The notes beneath the pieces are model-generated. The model worked only from the letters and a program-made list of their open reading frames with translations, did not search any database and was not told the origin of the DNA. Positions 25,861 through 34,294 of a DNA stretch of 64,000 nucleotides are shown piece after piece; within the stretch, counting starts at the first letter, position 1, and each line of letters starts with the position of its first letter. Both the position numbers and the translations under genes were made by a program. The stretch lies in NCBI GenBank assembly GCA_028280845.1, contig JANQKZ010000024.1, positions 1 through 64,000 of the forward strand. The letters run 5' to 3'. This DNA comes from Opitutales bacterium (GTDB lineage Bacteria; Verrucomicrobiota; Verrucomicrobiia; Opitutales; JABSRG01).

Positions 25861-27815
25861 TGACCTTCGCGAATCAGCCCATCCTGCTTCTCCTCCTGGT
25901 CATCCCACCCCTGATCGCCCTGCTCATGTGGCGCACCCACTTCCTGCGGATCAGACTCTTGAATACATTTGCTTCCTCCAAACTGGGGAGCAGCCTCATC
26001 GAGTCCTTTAGCCCCACCCGCCAGAAAACCAAATCTACCCTTATTCTGCTCGCTTCGGCCGCCCTCATCGTGGCGCTGGCTCGTCCGCAGTGGGGCTCGG
26101 AATGGCGAGAAACCCGCACCCGGGGCATCGATATTCTCTTCGCCGTCGATGCATCCCGCAGCATGCTCGCTGAAGATATCAGTCCGAATCGACTCGAGCG
26201 TTCCCGCTTGGCCATTCTGGACCTTCTGGAAAAAATCGATGGGGACCGCGTGGGCCTCATCGCCTTTTCGGGCAGCGCCTTCCTGCAATGCCCCCTTACG
26301 CTCGATTACGATGCCTTTCGTCAATCCCTCGATGTCGTCAAGCCCGGACTCCTCTCCCGCGGCGGGACCAACTTCGCCGCCGCTATTAAAGAGGCCGAGT
26401 CCACTTTTGAAGATAAGGATAACTTCAAGTTTCTCATCCTCATCAGCGATGGAGAGGATTTAGCGGAATCCGGACTCCAGGAAGCCCGCCGGGTCGCCGG
26501 TAACGGGGTACGGATCTTCACCGTCGGGGTGGGCGGCAGTGAGCCGGTTCCCATCCCCCTGCGCACCCACCGCGGCCGTATGGAATATGTTCGTGACAAT
26601 GCCGGGCGCATTGTCCGCACCAGTCTGGACGAAACCACCATGCGGGCAATTTCAGAAGCCACCGATGGGTTCTTTGTCCCCTTAGGACCCACCGGGGAAG
26701 GGTTGAACGAAGTCTACGAGGCCGGCCTATCTGCCATACCCCGACAGGAGTTGGACTCGCGCTTAGAGCGGATCCCCTTGGAACGCTTTCAACTCTTTCT
26801 CGCCTTAGCCATCCTCCTGCTTGTCATGGAATCCATCATTGGTAACCGCAAATCCAATCGCGAACTCCACCCCGGAAAAGGCGGAGCCGCCCTGGCCCGC
26901 GGCTCCAAAGCCGTCCTCCTCCTCGCTCCCCTTCTGCTCATCACACAACCCCAATCCGCGGATGCTCAATCTAATGCCCTTGGTCTCGAGACCTACGGCT
27001 CAGAGAGTTTCGAAGAGGCCGAGGCGGCTTTTCGTCAGGATCTGGAGGACGACCCCGACGATCTCCGCCACAACTACAACCTGGGCAATGCGCTCTATAA
27101 ACAGGAGAAATATGAAGACGCCGTACGATCCTTCAACCAAGCCCTGAAAACGATCGACCTCGATCTCCAGGCGACCACCTTTTACAACTTGGGGAATTCC
27201 CGCTTTCAGTTGGGCAAGCAGGCCATGATGACCAATCCGGAGGACGCCATCGGCTTCTGGGAGCAGGCCTTGAAAGATTATGCAAACACCCTCGAGCTGC
27301 GCCCCAAGGATCCGGAAGCCCAACACAATTACGATGTGGTAGAGGACCTGTTGGACCAGCTGCAGCAACAGCAACAACAACAGCAGCAACAGAATCAAAA
27401 TCAACAACAGGAAAACCAGGACCAGCAAGATCAGGATCAGCAGCAACAACAGCAAAACCAGGACCCGCAGCAGCAGGATCAGCAGCAGCAAGATCAACAG
27501 CAGCAACAGGATCAACAAAATCAGCAGCAGCAGAGCCAGCAACAACAGCAGTCCCCGGAAAATCAGGAGCAGCAGGGCAATCCTCAAAATGATCGGCCGC
27601 TCAGCGAGCGGGAGATCGAAGGCACCAACGAGCAGCCTCAAGAACAACCCCAGCCCCAGGAGGGCCAACAGATGGAGGTTCGCCCCCTGCAGATGTCAAC
27701 TCAGGAAGCCCAGGAACTCCTCGAAGCCCTCAAACAGGGAGAAAAGAAGCTTCCCATCACTGGTTACGGAGATGAAGTGGAACCCGAGGATCCCCGCGAT
27801 TTCAAAGATTGGTAG
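25860..27815 (+). CDS. batB: BatB-BatC fusion: VWA domain, TPRs and Q-rich tail
   Basis: 651 residues. The first ~340 residues match BatB: two N-terminal membrane segments, VWA domain with MIDAS DASRS, GGTN and LISDGED, and a closing membrane segment (about 304-322). A second hydrophobic segment (about 350-367, ending SADAQ) looks like the former signal peptide of a BatC protein, now internal. Three or so TPR units follow (about 372-490; LRHNYNLGNALYKQEKYEDA). Next is a roughly 80-residue tract almost wholly Gln, Asp and Asn (about 500-580) and an acidic C-terminus. In other bacteria BatB and BatC are separate genes. The tract is encoded by CAG/CAA repeats at about 27357-27560. Confidence 0.88.
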   Translation: MTFANQPILLLLLVIPPLIALLMWRTHFLRIRLLNTFASSKLGSSLIESFSPTRQKTKSTLILLASAALIVALARPQWGSEWRETRTRGIDILFAVDASRSMLAEDISPNRLERSRLAILDLLEKIDGDRVGLIAFSGSAFLQCPLTLDYDAFRQSLDVVKPGLLSRGGTNFAAAIKEAESTFEDKDNFKFLILISDGEDLAESGLQEARRVAGNGVRIFTVGVGGSEPVPIPLRTHRGRMEYVRDNAGRIVRTSLDETTMRAISEATDGFFVPLGPTGEGLNEVYEAGLSAIPRQELDSRLERIPLERFQLFLALAILLLVMESIIGNRKSNRELHPGKGGAALARGSKAVLLLAPLLLITQPQSADAQSNALGLETYGSESFEEAEAAFRQDLEDDPDDLRHNYNLGNALYKQEKYEDAVRSFNQALKTIDLDLQATTFYNLGNSRFQLGKQAMMTNPEDAIGFWEQALKDYANTLELRPKDPEAQHNYDVVEDLLDQLQQQQQQQQQQNQNQQQENQDQQDQDQQQQQQNQDPQQQDQQQQDQQQQQDQQNQQQQSQQQQQSPENQEQQGNPQNDRPLSEREIEGTNEQPQEQPQPQEGQQMEVRPLQMSTQEAQELLEALKQGEKKLPITGYGDEVEPEDPRDFKDW

Positions 27816-27831
27816 GTCCAGGAGTTTTCAG

Positions 27832-29817
27832 ATGCCAGTTCTCACTTTTCAGATTTCCCCATTGTCATTACGGCGGCCTGACCCGAAGCAATCCCGCGAT
27901 CATCGAGCTCAGGCAACAGCGTTCCCTCGGTACTGCCAATACCTGTTCCTCCTCTTTTTCACTTTCCATTTTCAATTTATTATTCCCTCCGCCTCTGCCC
28001 AATCGGGTAGTGACACCGAGGTCACTGTCACCAGCGAATTTTCCCCAGCCACCATCCGCGCTGGTCGGGACGCCCGCTACACGGTAACCATTACCCACTC
28101 CACTGCAGGTAATAGCGGCATTACTTTCCGCCCTCAGGTCAATGCCATCGCCCCCTCCATTCCAGGCCTTGAGCTCAGTTACATCGGACAAAGCTCCAGC
28201 ACCCAGACCACCTTTTCCAATGTTTCCGGGACCCGCCGCATCTTCACTATTCGTCTGAATTTCCAGGCAAGGGCCGAAAATCCCGGCAATTACACGATGC
28301 CTTCGTTCTCTCTCACTTATGAAGGTCGGGACTATATCGTTCCCCCCTCGGATCTGGTTGTCCTCCAGGCCGATACGACCCAGCAGCTCGACCAGGACAA
28401 AATCCTCTTCCTCGAACTGCTCCTGCCTGAAGGAAAAATATTTGTTGGTCAGACCGTGAAAGCGACCCTTCAACTCTTCGCCCTCGATCGAATTCCAAAT
28501 ATCCGAAACAACTATCCGGTGAAGGTGGGAGACGCCTTCGCCGAGGGCGCCTTAGCCGACTCCCAGACCCGCTCCCGGGGCCGTCGAGGGAATTACAGCT
28601 ATAATATCTACTCGCGTCCCCTTACCATCACCCCGCTGAAATCGGGCAGGCAAAACCTGATGTATGAAATGGAGGTTCAGGCTCTCCTTCCCCTCGATGG
28701 AGATGTCTTTAGTGCGGACCCCAACTCCCAGGACCCCTTTTCCACCTTCAGCAACGATCCCTTTTTCCAGCGCTTCAATTTCCAGCTGAACCCTCAGATG
28801 CAATACCAGAACATCCTGGTATCCACTGATCCCATCGAGCTGGATATCCAGCCCCTCCCCAGCGAGGGACGCCCTGAAGAATTTTCCGGGGCGATTGGTG
28901 AATTCTCCCTAAAGGCGTTCCCGGGCACGAACACCATTAAAGAGGGAGACCCTCTCACAGTTCGCATCCAGCTCGCCGGGCAGGGCAACTTCGACCGGAT
29001 CGTCCCCCCCGATCTGGATCTGGGCGACACCTGGAAATCCTACGACCCGACCGTCGACTTTAAACAAGGGGATGCCTTGGGCTTCACCGGGATTAAGACC
29101 TTTGATTACACCCTTATCCCGCTCGACGAAACCATCACCTTCGTCCCTGAAATTTCCATCTCCTACTTCGATCCCAAAACCGAATCCTACCAGACTCTCA
29201 CCTCCGGCCAGCTTCCTCTCACAGTATTGAATAATCCCAGCCTGGACGCCGCCCAGAACCGCGCCGTGACCGATACGGACTCTACCGACGTAGAGCCGGA
29301 GCAACGGGAGTTTTTCGAAATCAATCTCCAACCTGGCCGTTTAGTTTCCGGGCTGCGCCCGGTATATCTGGAGCCCTGGTTCCTGCCCTCCCAAACCATT
29401 CCTCTTCTCGCCTTGTTCGGGTTCTTCCTTGTCCGGCGCCATCAGATTAAAATTGAAAAAGATGAAACCCTGCGACGACGCAAGGAAGCCGACCGCCGCT
29501 TGAATCTGCTGCTGGCCGAAATCGGAGAAAGCACCCGGGAAGGGAATGCCTCCTCCTTTTATCAACAGGCTCACAATGGGATCCGCCTCGTCCTCAGCAA
29601 ACGCTTTGGCCCTCGCGCCGAGGCTGCCACCGCCGATGAAATGGACCAATTGTTGGAAGAGTGCCAAGCTCCACCTGAACTTCTCGAGGGGCTGAAGCAA
29701 CTCCACGAAGCGGATGAGGCCCTGAATTTTGCCGGAAATGCTCCCTCCACTCTAGATTTACTGGAATCCCGGAAGGCCTTCGAATCCCTCTTGGCTGCTA
29801 TTAACAAAATCGTATGA
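27832..29817 (+). CDS. batD: BatD-like oxygen-tolerance family protein
   Basis: About 661 residues from the ATG at 27832, preceded by GGAG 7 bp upstream. An in-frame open stretch continues back to 27589, but it only mirrors the Q-rich end of the previous gene. After a basic 37-residue leader comes a hydrophobic signal segment (YLFLLFFTFHFQFIIPSASA), then beta-rich Ig-like repeats (TVTSEFSPATIRAGRDARYT, the BatD start pattern; LFLELLLPEGKIFVGQTV), one membrane segment near 520-538 and a cytoplasmic helical tail. The leader is encoded by a copy of the dispersed TCATTGCGAG-type repeat (about 27862-27895). The protein ends overlapping batE by 4 bases. Confidence 0.88.
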   Translation: MPVLTFQISPLSLRRPDPKQSRDHRAQATAFPRYCQYLFLLFFTFHFQFIIPSASAQSGSDTEVTVTSEFSPATIRAGRDARYTVTITHSTAGNSGITFRPQVNAIAPSIPGLELSYIGQSSSTQTTFSNVSGTRRIFTIRLNFQARAENPGNYTMPSFSLTYEGRDYIVPPSDLVVLQADTTQQLDQDKILFLELLLPEGKIFVGQTVKATLQLFALDRIPNIRNNYPVKVGDAFAEGALADSQTRSRGRRGNYSYNIYSRPLTITPLKSGRQNLMYEMEVQALLPLDGDVFSADPNSQDPFSTFSNDPFFQRFNFQLNPQMQYQNILVSTDPIELDIQPLPSEGRPEEFSGAIGEFSLKAFPGTNTIKEGDPLTVRIQLAGQGNFDRIVPPDLDLGDTWKSYDPTVDFKQGDALGFTGIKTFDYTLIPLDETITFVPEISISYFDPKTESYQTLTSGQLPLTVLNNPSLDAAQNRAVTDTDSTDVEPEQREFFEINLQPGRLVSGLRPVYLEPWFLPSQTIPLLALFGFFLVRRHQIKIEKDETLRRRKEADRRLNLLLAEIGESTREGNASSFYQQAHNGIRLVLSKRFGPRAEAATADEMDQLLEECQAPPELLEGLKQLHEADEALNFAGNAPSTLDLLESRKAFESLLAAINKIV

Positions 29818-30566
29818 AAATTCTCCGCCAACTCGTTTATTCCGGAATCTGGATCGGAGTGGCGCTCACCGCTGCCCAAGCGGAGCTGGGCGAGCACGGC
29901 CTGTTCGAAAGAGGAAATAGCGCCTACGCGGAAGGTCGGTTTGATGATGCTACCGTATTCTACCGGGAGGTCCTTAACATGGACCTGCATTCTCCAGAAC
30001 TGCATTTCAATTTAGGTTCCGCCTACGCCCAGCAGGAAAAATACGGGTTAACCATCTTACACTTTGAGAGAGCACTCCTCCTCGACCCGGACAATGGCGA
30101 AATCCGCGCTAACCTTGACCATGTGGCCACCCTCGCCCGCTTGAATGTTCCCGATTGGAACTGGTGGGAATCCGCTTCCTTTTTCTTTTCCGCCAATACC
30201 TGGGCGTTCCTCGCCATGGCCGGGTTCTGGTGCGCCGTAATCCTCCTCATTGTCCCGCCGCTCGTCGGCTCGAGAAGACGCCGCTTTTATGGCTGGGCCA
30301 CCACCGCCTTCTCGATCGCTCTTGTCGCAGTTGCCGCCTTATGGGTGCAACACCCCACTTTTTCTTCCGGCGTGGTCATTACGTCCGATGCGGTGTTGAA
30401 AGTCGCCCCCACCGAGTCCAGCCCAATCGTAAGCCAACTGCGCGAGGGCTCCCAGCTCTCCCTGATCCGCTATGACCGCGGGCATTACTACGTGGTCAAT
30501 GAGCGCGGCGAACCCGGCTGGGTCGCCGAGACCGACTACGCCCCTCTCGTAGACCCATCCCCGTAA
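29814..30566 (+). CDS. batE: BatE-like protein with TPR, membrane hairpin and SH3 domain
   Basis: 250 residues. Signal peptide (to about residue 23), two to three TPR units (about 25-105; ELHFNLGSAYAQQEKYGLTILHFERALLLDP), two membrane segments (about 122-146 and 156-178) and a C-terminal bacterial SH3 domain (about 188-245; DAVLKVAPTESSPIVSQL, then GEPGWV). This is the BatE architecture. The start lies within the stop of batD. It ends the seven-gene Bat operon; a repeat-rich gap follows. Confidence 0.88.
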   Translation: MKILRQLVYSGIWIGVALTAAQAELGEHGLFERGNSAYAEGRFDDATVFYREVLNMDLHSPELHFNLGSAYAQQEKYGLTILHFERALLLDPDNGEIRANLDHVATLARLNVPDWNWWESASFFFSANTWAFLAMAGFWCAVILLIVPPLVGSRRRRFYGWATTAFSIALVAVAALWVQHPTFSSGVVITSDAVLKVAPTESSPIVSQLREGSQLSLIRYDRGHYYVVNERGEPGWVAETDYAPLVDPSP

Positions 30567-30593
30567 GGCCTTGGCTTGCCAAGCACGGGGGGA

Positions 30594-30690
30594 ATTGTGA
30601 GTTGTGATTGTTTATTGGGTTTGCCTGACTCTTTGTTGCCGAGCTCAATAACTCCTCCCTTACACTCACAGTTCACAACTCACAGTTCGA
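30594..30690. repeat. TGTGA-type inverted repeat between batE and the M32 gene
   Basis: TGTGAGTTGTGA (30596-30607) pairs perfectly with TCACAACTCACA (30673-30684), with about 65 bp between the arms. The right arm is itself a heptamer series (ACTCACA, GTTCACA, ACTCACA, GTTCGAT). Confidence 0.85.
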
Positions 30691-30702
30691 TCTGCAGGAA
30701 TC

Positions 30703-32199
30703 ATGTCACTCCCCCCACCTTATACCCAACTGACCGAAGAACTCCGCCGCCTGGGCTACCTGGGTAGCGTATCCGCCCTTCTCGGGTGGGATGAACAAGT
30801 CAACCTGCCCTCCGGCAGCGCCGAGTTCCGGGCTCAGCAGAACGCCATCTTATCGGATCTAAGCTTCCGCGAAACCACTCGCTCGGAACTCGGGGAAATG
30901 ATCGCCGCTGCCGAAGGCATCACGGACGAACTGGAACCCCCTCAACAAGCCGTTGTGCGTGAGGCCCGGATCGACTACGATAAAGTGGTCAAGTTGACGC
31001 CAGACTTCATCAAGCGCCGGGCAGTCGCACAAAGTCACGCCTTCCACGCGTGGGTTAAGGCGCGGGAAGCCGATGACTTTGGAGCCTTTCGCGACTACCT
31101 GAAGGAACAGATGGATCTGGCTGTGGAATACGCAACCCTCACCGGCCACAGCGACAAGCCCTATGACTTCCTCATTGGTGAGTTCGACCCGGGCATGACG
31201 GGGGACACGGTGGACACCCTGTTCGCCGCCTTAAAAAGTGACCTCGTCCCCATTGTGGAAGAAATTATAAATTCACCGGTTCAGGCCGATACCTCTATGC
31301 TGAAAGGATTTACCCAGGACAAGCAGGAGCGCTTCCTCCGCGAGGTTGTCGCCAAACTGGGATTCAATTTTGAAGAAGGACGCCTCGACCGTAGCGTGCA
31401 CCCCTTCTGCGGAGGTTCCGGGCAAGACACCCGCATGACCACCCGCTTCCTCGAGGATCTCCCCCTCTCCTCCCTCTTTGGCTCCGTCCATGAAACCGGA
31501 CATGGCCTCTATGAACAGGGACTCCCCAAAGAACACTTTGGAACCGCCCTGGGAGAAAGCGTCGGCATGGCTGTCCACGAATCGCAAAGCCGTATGTGGG
31601 AAAACCAGGTCGGCCGGGGACGGGCCTTCTGGAAGTTCTGGGAGCCCCGCTACCGTGAAATTTTTGCCTCCGAGTTAAACCACGTCTCCTCCGATGCGCT
31701 CTACCTGGCCATCAATGCTGTCGGTGTATCCCCCATCCGTGTCGAATCCGACGAGGTCACCTACAACCTCCACATCATGTTGCGATTCGCCATGGAAAAA
31801 CAACTCATCGAGGGCACCATCTCTGTCGACGACGCCCCTGATGCCTGGAATGCCTTAAGCGAAGAACTCCTCGGCTTTGTCCCCCAAAGCAACGCCAACG
31901 GCATCATGCAGGATGTCCACTGGTCAGCTGGCCTCTTCGGCTACTTCCCCAGTTATTGCCTCGGCAACATCCTCGCTGCTCAACTGTGGTACACCCTGCT
32001 CGATCAACTTCCTGGTCTCGAAAATGACTTTGAGCAAGGCGAATTCGGCCGCCTGCTCGATTGGCTACGGACCAACGTGCACCACCTCGGCAAACAGTTC
32101 TACACCCAGGACCTGGCCCAACGGATCACTGGCGAACCGCTCAACACCGATCACCTCATCCGCTACCTCCGTGAGCGATACTTACCGCTCTACACGTAG
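30703..32199 (+). CDS. M32-family metallocarboxypeptidase
   Basis: 498 residues, the normal size of thermostable carboxypeptidase 1 (Taq carboxypeptidase) family M32. The zinc-binding HExxH is H263-E-T-G-H267 (SVHETGHGLYEQG) with the third ligand Glu expected in GESVGMAVHESQSR downstream. Other family blocks are seen: GWDEQVNLP, HPFCGG, TRMTTRF and DVHWSAGLFGYFPSYCLGN. It removes C-terminal residues from peptides in the cytoplasm. No signal peptide. Single-gene unit between two repeat-rich gaps. Confidence 0.95.
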   Translation: MSLPPPYTQLTEELRRLGYLGSVSALLGWDEQVNLPSGSAEFRAQQNAILSDLSFRETTRSELGEMIAAAEGITDELEPPQQAVVREARIDYDKVVKLTPDFIKRRAVAQSHAFHAWVKAREADDFGAFRDYLKEQMDLAVEYATLTGHSDKPYDFLIGEFDPGMTGDTVDTLFAALKSDLVPIVEEIINSPVQADTSMLKGFTQDKQERFLREVVAKLGFNFEEGRLDRSVHPFCGGSGQDTRMTTRFLEDLPLSSLFGSVHETGHGLYEQGLPKEHFGTALGESVGMAVHESQSRMWENQVGRGRAFWKFWEPRYREIFASELNHVSSDALYLAINAVGVSPIRVESDEVTYNLHIMLRFAMEKQLIEGTISVDDAPDAWNALSEELLGFVPQSNANGIMQDVHWSAGLFGYFPSYCLGNILAAQLWYTLLDQLPGLENDFEQGEFGRLLDWLRTNVHHLGKQFYTQDLAQRITGEPLNTDHLIRYLRERYLPLYT

Positions 32200-32332
32200 A
32201 GCGGAAACCCTCAAACCCCGGGGAAGTTCCAACTTCCAGGGCGCAACACCGATTGTCACCACGCCGTGTCTGGACCAAACCTCAGCGAAGTCGGAAGGAG
32301 CTATTGGTGCCTGGACATGGATTTCAGCAGAA

Positions 32333-32708
32333 TCACTCCGTGATTTTGCGAATCTCTCGCCACTCCCCACGGTATTCCTCCTTCAGGATTCGAAGGGCCT
32401 CCGCCGAAAGTTCCGATTCGATCGTCTGCACATCCTCTCGGGTAAAATCCCGGCGATCACCAGAGACTCCAGGCTGGAGGTGAGAGGCTGGAGGCTCCGG
32501 CATTCCATCTTCCGTCGGGAGCAAATCCGCCGGCATCTCCGGCATTTCGTCACTTACACTTAAACGTTCGACCTGGTCTTCTGATTTCTGACTTGCGACT
32601 TCCGATCTCCGATCTCCCGCATCCCGCATCCCCGGCTCTTCTCGCCTCTGGCTTCCGGGATCTGGGGGCTCGCTGCCGGCTTCAGCCGGCAGACTCAGTT
32701 TTTTTTTT
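32333..32708 (-). CDS. dnaX: Predicted -1 frame extension of dnaX (tau tail)
   Basis: In the -1 frame relative to dnaX, the reading frame runs without a stop from the A10 run (32699-32708) to the stop at 32333. This adds 121 residues after K377 to give a protein of about 498 residues. The tail begins [12 protein letters not shown], has a low-complexity basic/acidic section (part of it encoded by a heptamer repeat array) and ends in a helical segment (about 30 residues, [20 protein letters not shown] onward). On its own it has a possible ATG (32629) but no recognisable family. The position, the slippery run and the hairpin argue it is the C-terminal domain of the long DnaX product. Confidence 0.7.
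32578..32633. repeat. Eight-unit degenerate heptamer array
   Basis: Perfectly phased heptamers CTTCTGA, TTTCTGA, CTTGCGA, CTTCCGA, TCTCCGA, TCTCCCG, CATCCCG and CATCCCC. The series drifts from TTTCTGA to CATCCCG. It lies within the predicted dnaX frameshift extension, where on the minus strand it reads [17 protein letters not shown]. Confidence 0.9.
32673..32708 (-). promoter_or_regulatory. dnaX frameshift/slippage signal: A10 run and hairpin
   Basis: On the coding (minus) strand ten adenines (32708-32699) end the dnaX zero frame as GAA AAA AAA AAC TGA. Six bases later CTGCCGGC pairs with GCCGGCAG around a TGAA loop (32692 to 32673), a perfect 8-bp stem. A homopolymer plus downstream stem is the arrangement known to drive ribosomal -1 shifting (E. 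coli dnaX) or transcript slippage (Thermus dnaX). Confidence 0.8.
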
Positions 32709-33828
32709 CGAGCGGCATGGAATCCACCACCCCGGAAATTTCTTTAATCAAAGAATCAATCGCGCGCGAGCGACTTTGCTCAGCGGCTTTCAGCAGAGTC
32801 ACCTCAAAATTGACCCGCTGGGAGAGGCCTTTCTGGACCCCGATCTCTCCGGCACGCAGAGCGTCCAGTATCCGCATAAGCGATTCGGTCGTCAGCCGTT
32901 GACCCAGCATTTCACTTTGCCCGCCTTGGCGAATGGCATCAAGGAGCGCAGCACGCAGATAATCCTGAAGATCGCTCAACACCCGAAACAGGTCTCGGCC
33001 GTCGTTGGCCAGCTGATCCACCAGGGCAATCAATCCTTCATACTCCGCTCCGGCCAGCGCCTTTCCAATTTCCCCGATTTCCTTAGGTGCAGCCAGGCCG
33101 TAAACATCCAGAACATCCTGCTCCGAAATTTCCTTTCCGCAAAAGGAAATCATCTGGTCCAGGATCGATTGTGAATCGCGCATCCCGCCGTTAGCCAGGC
33201 GGGCAATGGAGACCAGCGCCCCTTCGGCAATCGTGATTCCCTCCTTCTCCGATATCTCCTTCAGCTTCCCGACAATATCATCATCTCCAATCGGGCGAAA
33301 TTCGAAACGTTGGCAACGGGACACAATCGTCGGCAACACCTTGTGCGCTTCGGTCGTCGCAAAGATAAATTTCACATGAGGGGGAGGCTCTTCCAGGGTC
33401 TTGAGCAAGGCATTAAACGCCTGCTGGGAAAGCATGTGGACTTCATCGATGATATAGATTTTAAACTGAGCCTGGGCCGGTGCGTATTGACACTCCTCCC
33501 GGAGCAACCGGACGTCATCCACGCTGTTGTTGGAGGCTCCATCGATCTCGATCACATCCATGCAGTTGCCGTTCATGATGGATTGAGCGATATCCGAGGA
33601 ATTATCCGGTTCGGGATTCGGCCCGCCTTCCGCATTCAGCGCTTTAGCAAATAACCGAGCCGTCGACGTTTTCCCCGTTCCCCGGGGTCCGACAAACAGA
33701 TAGGCATGGGCGATCCGCCCACTCTCAATCGCATTGGTCAGGGTCCGCACAATATGGTCCTGCCCCACCAGCTCACTGAACTGCTGGGGCCGCCAACGCC
33801 GCGCGATCACCTGGTATCCGGTTTGCAT
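32695..33828 (-). CDS. dnaX: DNA polymerase III gamma/tau subunit (zero-frame gamma form)
   Basis: 377 residues in the zero frame. AAA+ clamp-loader ATPase: [19 protein letters not shown], Walker [10 protein letters not shown], Walker [24 protein letters not shown], sensor 1 FATTEAHK and SRCQ arginine-finger region. It then has domain III helices up to about residue 370 and stops. The usual zinc-binding cysteines between Walker A and B are largely absent (only C93 and C112 remain). Full DnaX proteins run to about 530-640 residues, so this zero-frame product corresponds to the short gamma form. A -1 shift at the terminal A10 run would give the long tau form. SRP RNA lies 148 bp upstream on the same strand. 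Confidence 0.95.
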   Translation of the reverse strand: MQTGYQVIARRWRPQQFSELVGQDHIVRTLTNAIESGRIAHAYLFVGPRGTGKTSTARLFAKALNAEGGPNPEPDNSSDIAQSIMNGNCMDVIEIDGASNNSVDDVRLLREECQYAPAQAQFKIYIIDEVHMLSQQAFNALLKTLEEPPPHVKFIFATTEAHKVLPTIVSRCQRFEFRPIGDDDIVGKLKEISEKEGITIAEGALVSIARLANGGMRDSQSILDQMISFCGKEISEQDVLDVYGLAAPKEIGEIGKALAGAEYEGLIALVDQLANDGRDLFRVLSDLQDYLRAALLDAIRQGGQSEMLGQRLTTESLMRILDALRAGEIGVQKGLSQRVNFEVTLLKAAEQSRSRAIDSLIKEISGVVDSMPLEKKN

Positions 33829-33867
33829 GTCACCTATTAAGAAGCCTCATTTCGAAACTACAAGATT

Positions 33868-33939
33868 TCATGTGAAATGTGAGATGTGAGTGAAAATTGG
33901 AAATGCCAGTTGATTCACAATCACAGTTTACAACTCACT
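33868..33939. repeat. TGTGA-type inverted repeat upstream of dnaX
   Basis: Left arm of heptamers (TGTGAAA, TGTGAGA, TGTGAGT) at about 33871-33891. The right arm ATTCACAATCACAG, continuing to AACTCAC at 33938, is partly complementary. It lies between the SRP RNA gene and dnaX. Confidence 0.75.
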
Positions 33940-33976
33940 AGGATCGCTCCAGCGACCTCCACCCCCTAAAAAAAAC

Positions 33977-34073
33977 GGCCAGGCACCCTACGGCACTCCA
34001 AGATCATGACTACCGCTGCTTCCTTCCGGACCTGACGGGGTTCGCCTGTCTTGCGATGCATAGGACCCGACCG
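33977..34073 (-). ncRNA. ffs: Signal recognition particle RNA (small bacterial type)
   Basis: The minus strand contains GTCAGGTCCGGAAGGAAGCA followed by GC, the conserved SRP RNA domain IV with its asymmetric loop and GGAA tetraloop. Flanking sequence closes a long helix: 5' GGTCGGGTCC pairs with 3' AGGGTGCCTGGCC allowing G-U pairs, and GTTTTTTTTA follows as terminator. About 97 nt, matching the 4.5S-like class. It partners Ffh in membrane protein targeting. Confidence 0.95.
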
Positions 34074-34294
34074 AACTATAAACCTCCCACAACCAAGTCC
34101 CTTTTTCAACCATTAATTCGAATGAGGGAGATCGATGGAAAATGGGAATCTGTTTCGTGCCGGACGAAGCGACACCCACCCTTCGAAATTAGGATTTCGA
34201 GTTTCCCTGGGATTTGGGTCATTGGTCATTCCAAATGAGTTTCGCATCCCAGAATTTAATTGCTCCAGATAATTGCATTCAGAAGAGTTATGAG

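Noticed and set aside
27000-27668. 222-codon Leu/Ile-rich frame antisense to the Q-rich tract
   Set aside because: It mirrors CAG/CAA repeats as CTG/TTG and only looks like a membrane protein.
27589-27831. Upstream extension of the batD frame
   Set aside because: It overlaps the Q-rich end of the previous gene, and a good ribosome-binding site sits before the ATG at 27832.
30594-30690. CRISPR-like periodic repeats
   Set aside because: The units are 7 bp, degenerate and without spacers; no cas genes are present.
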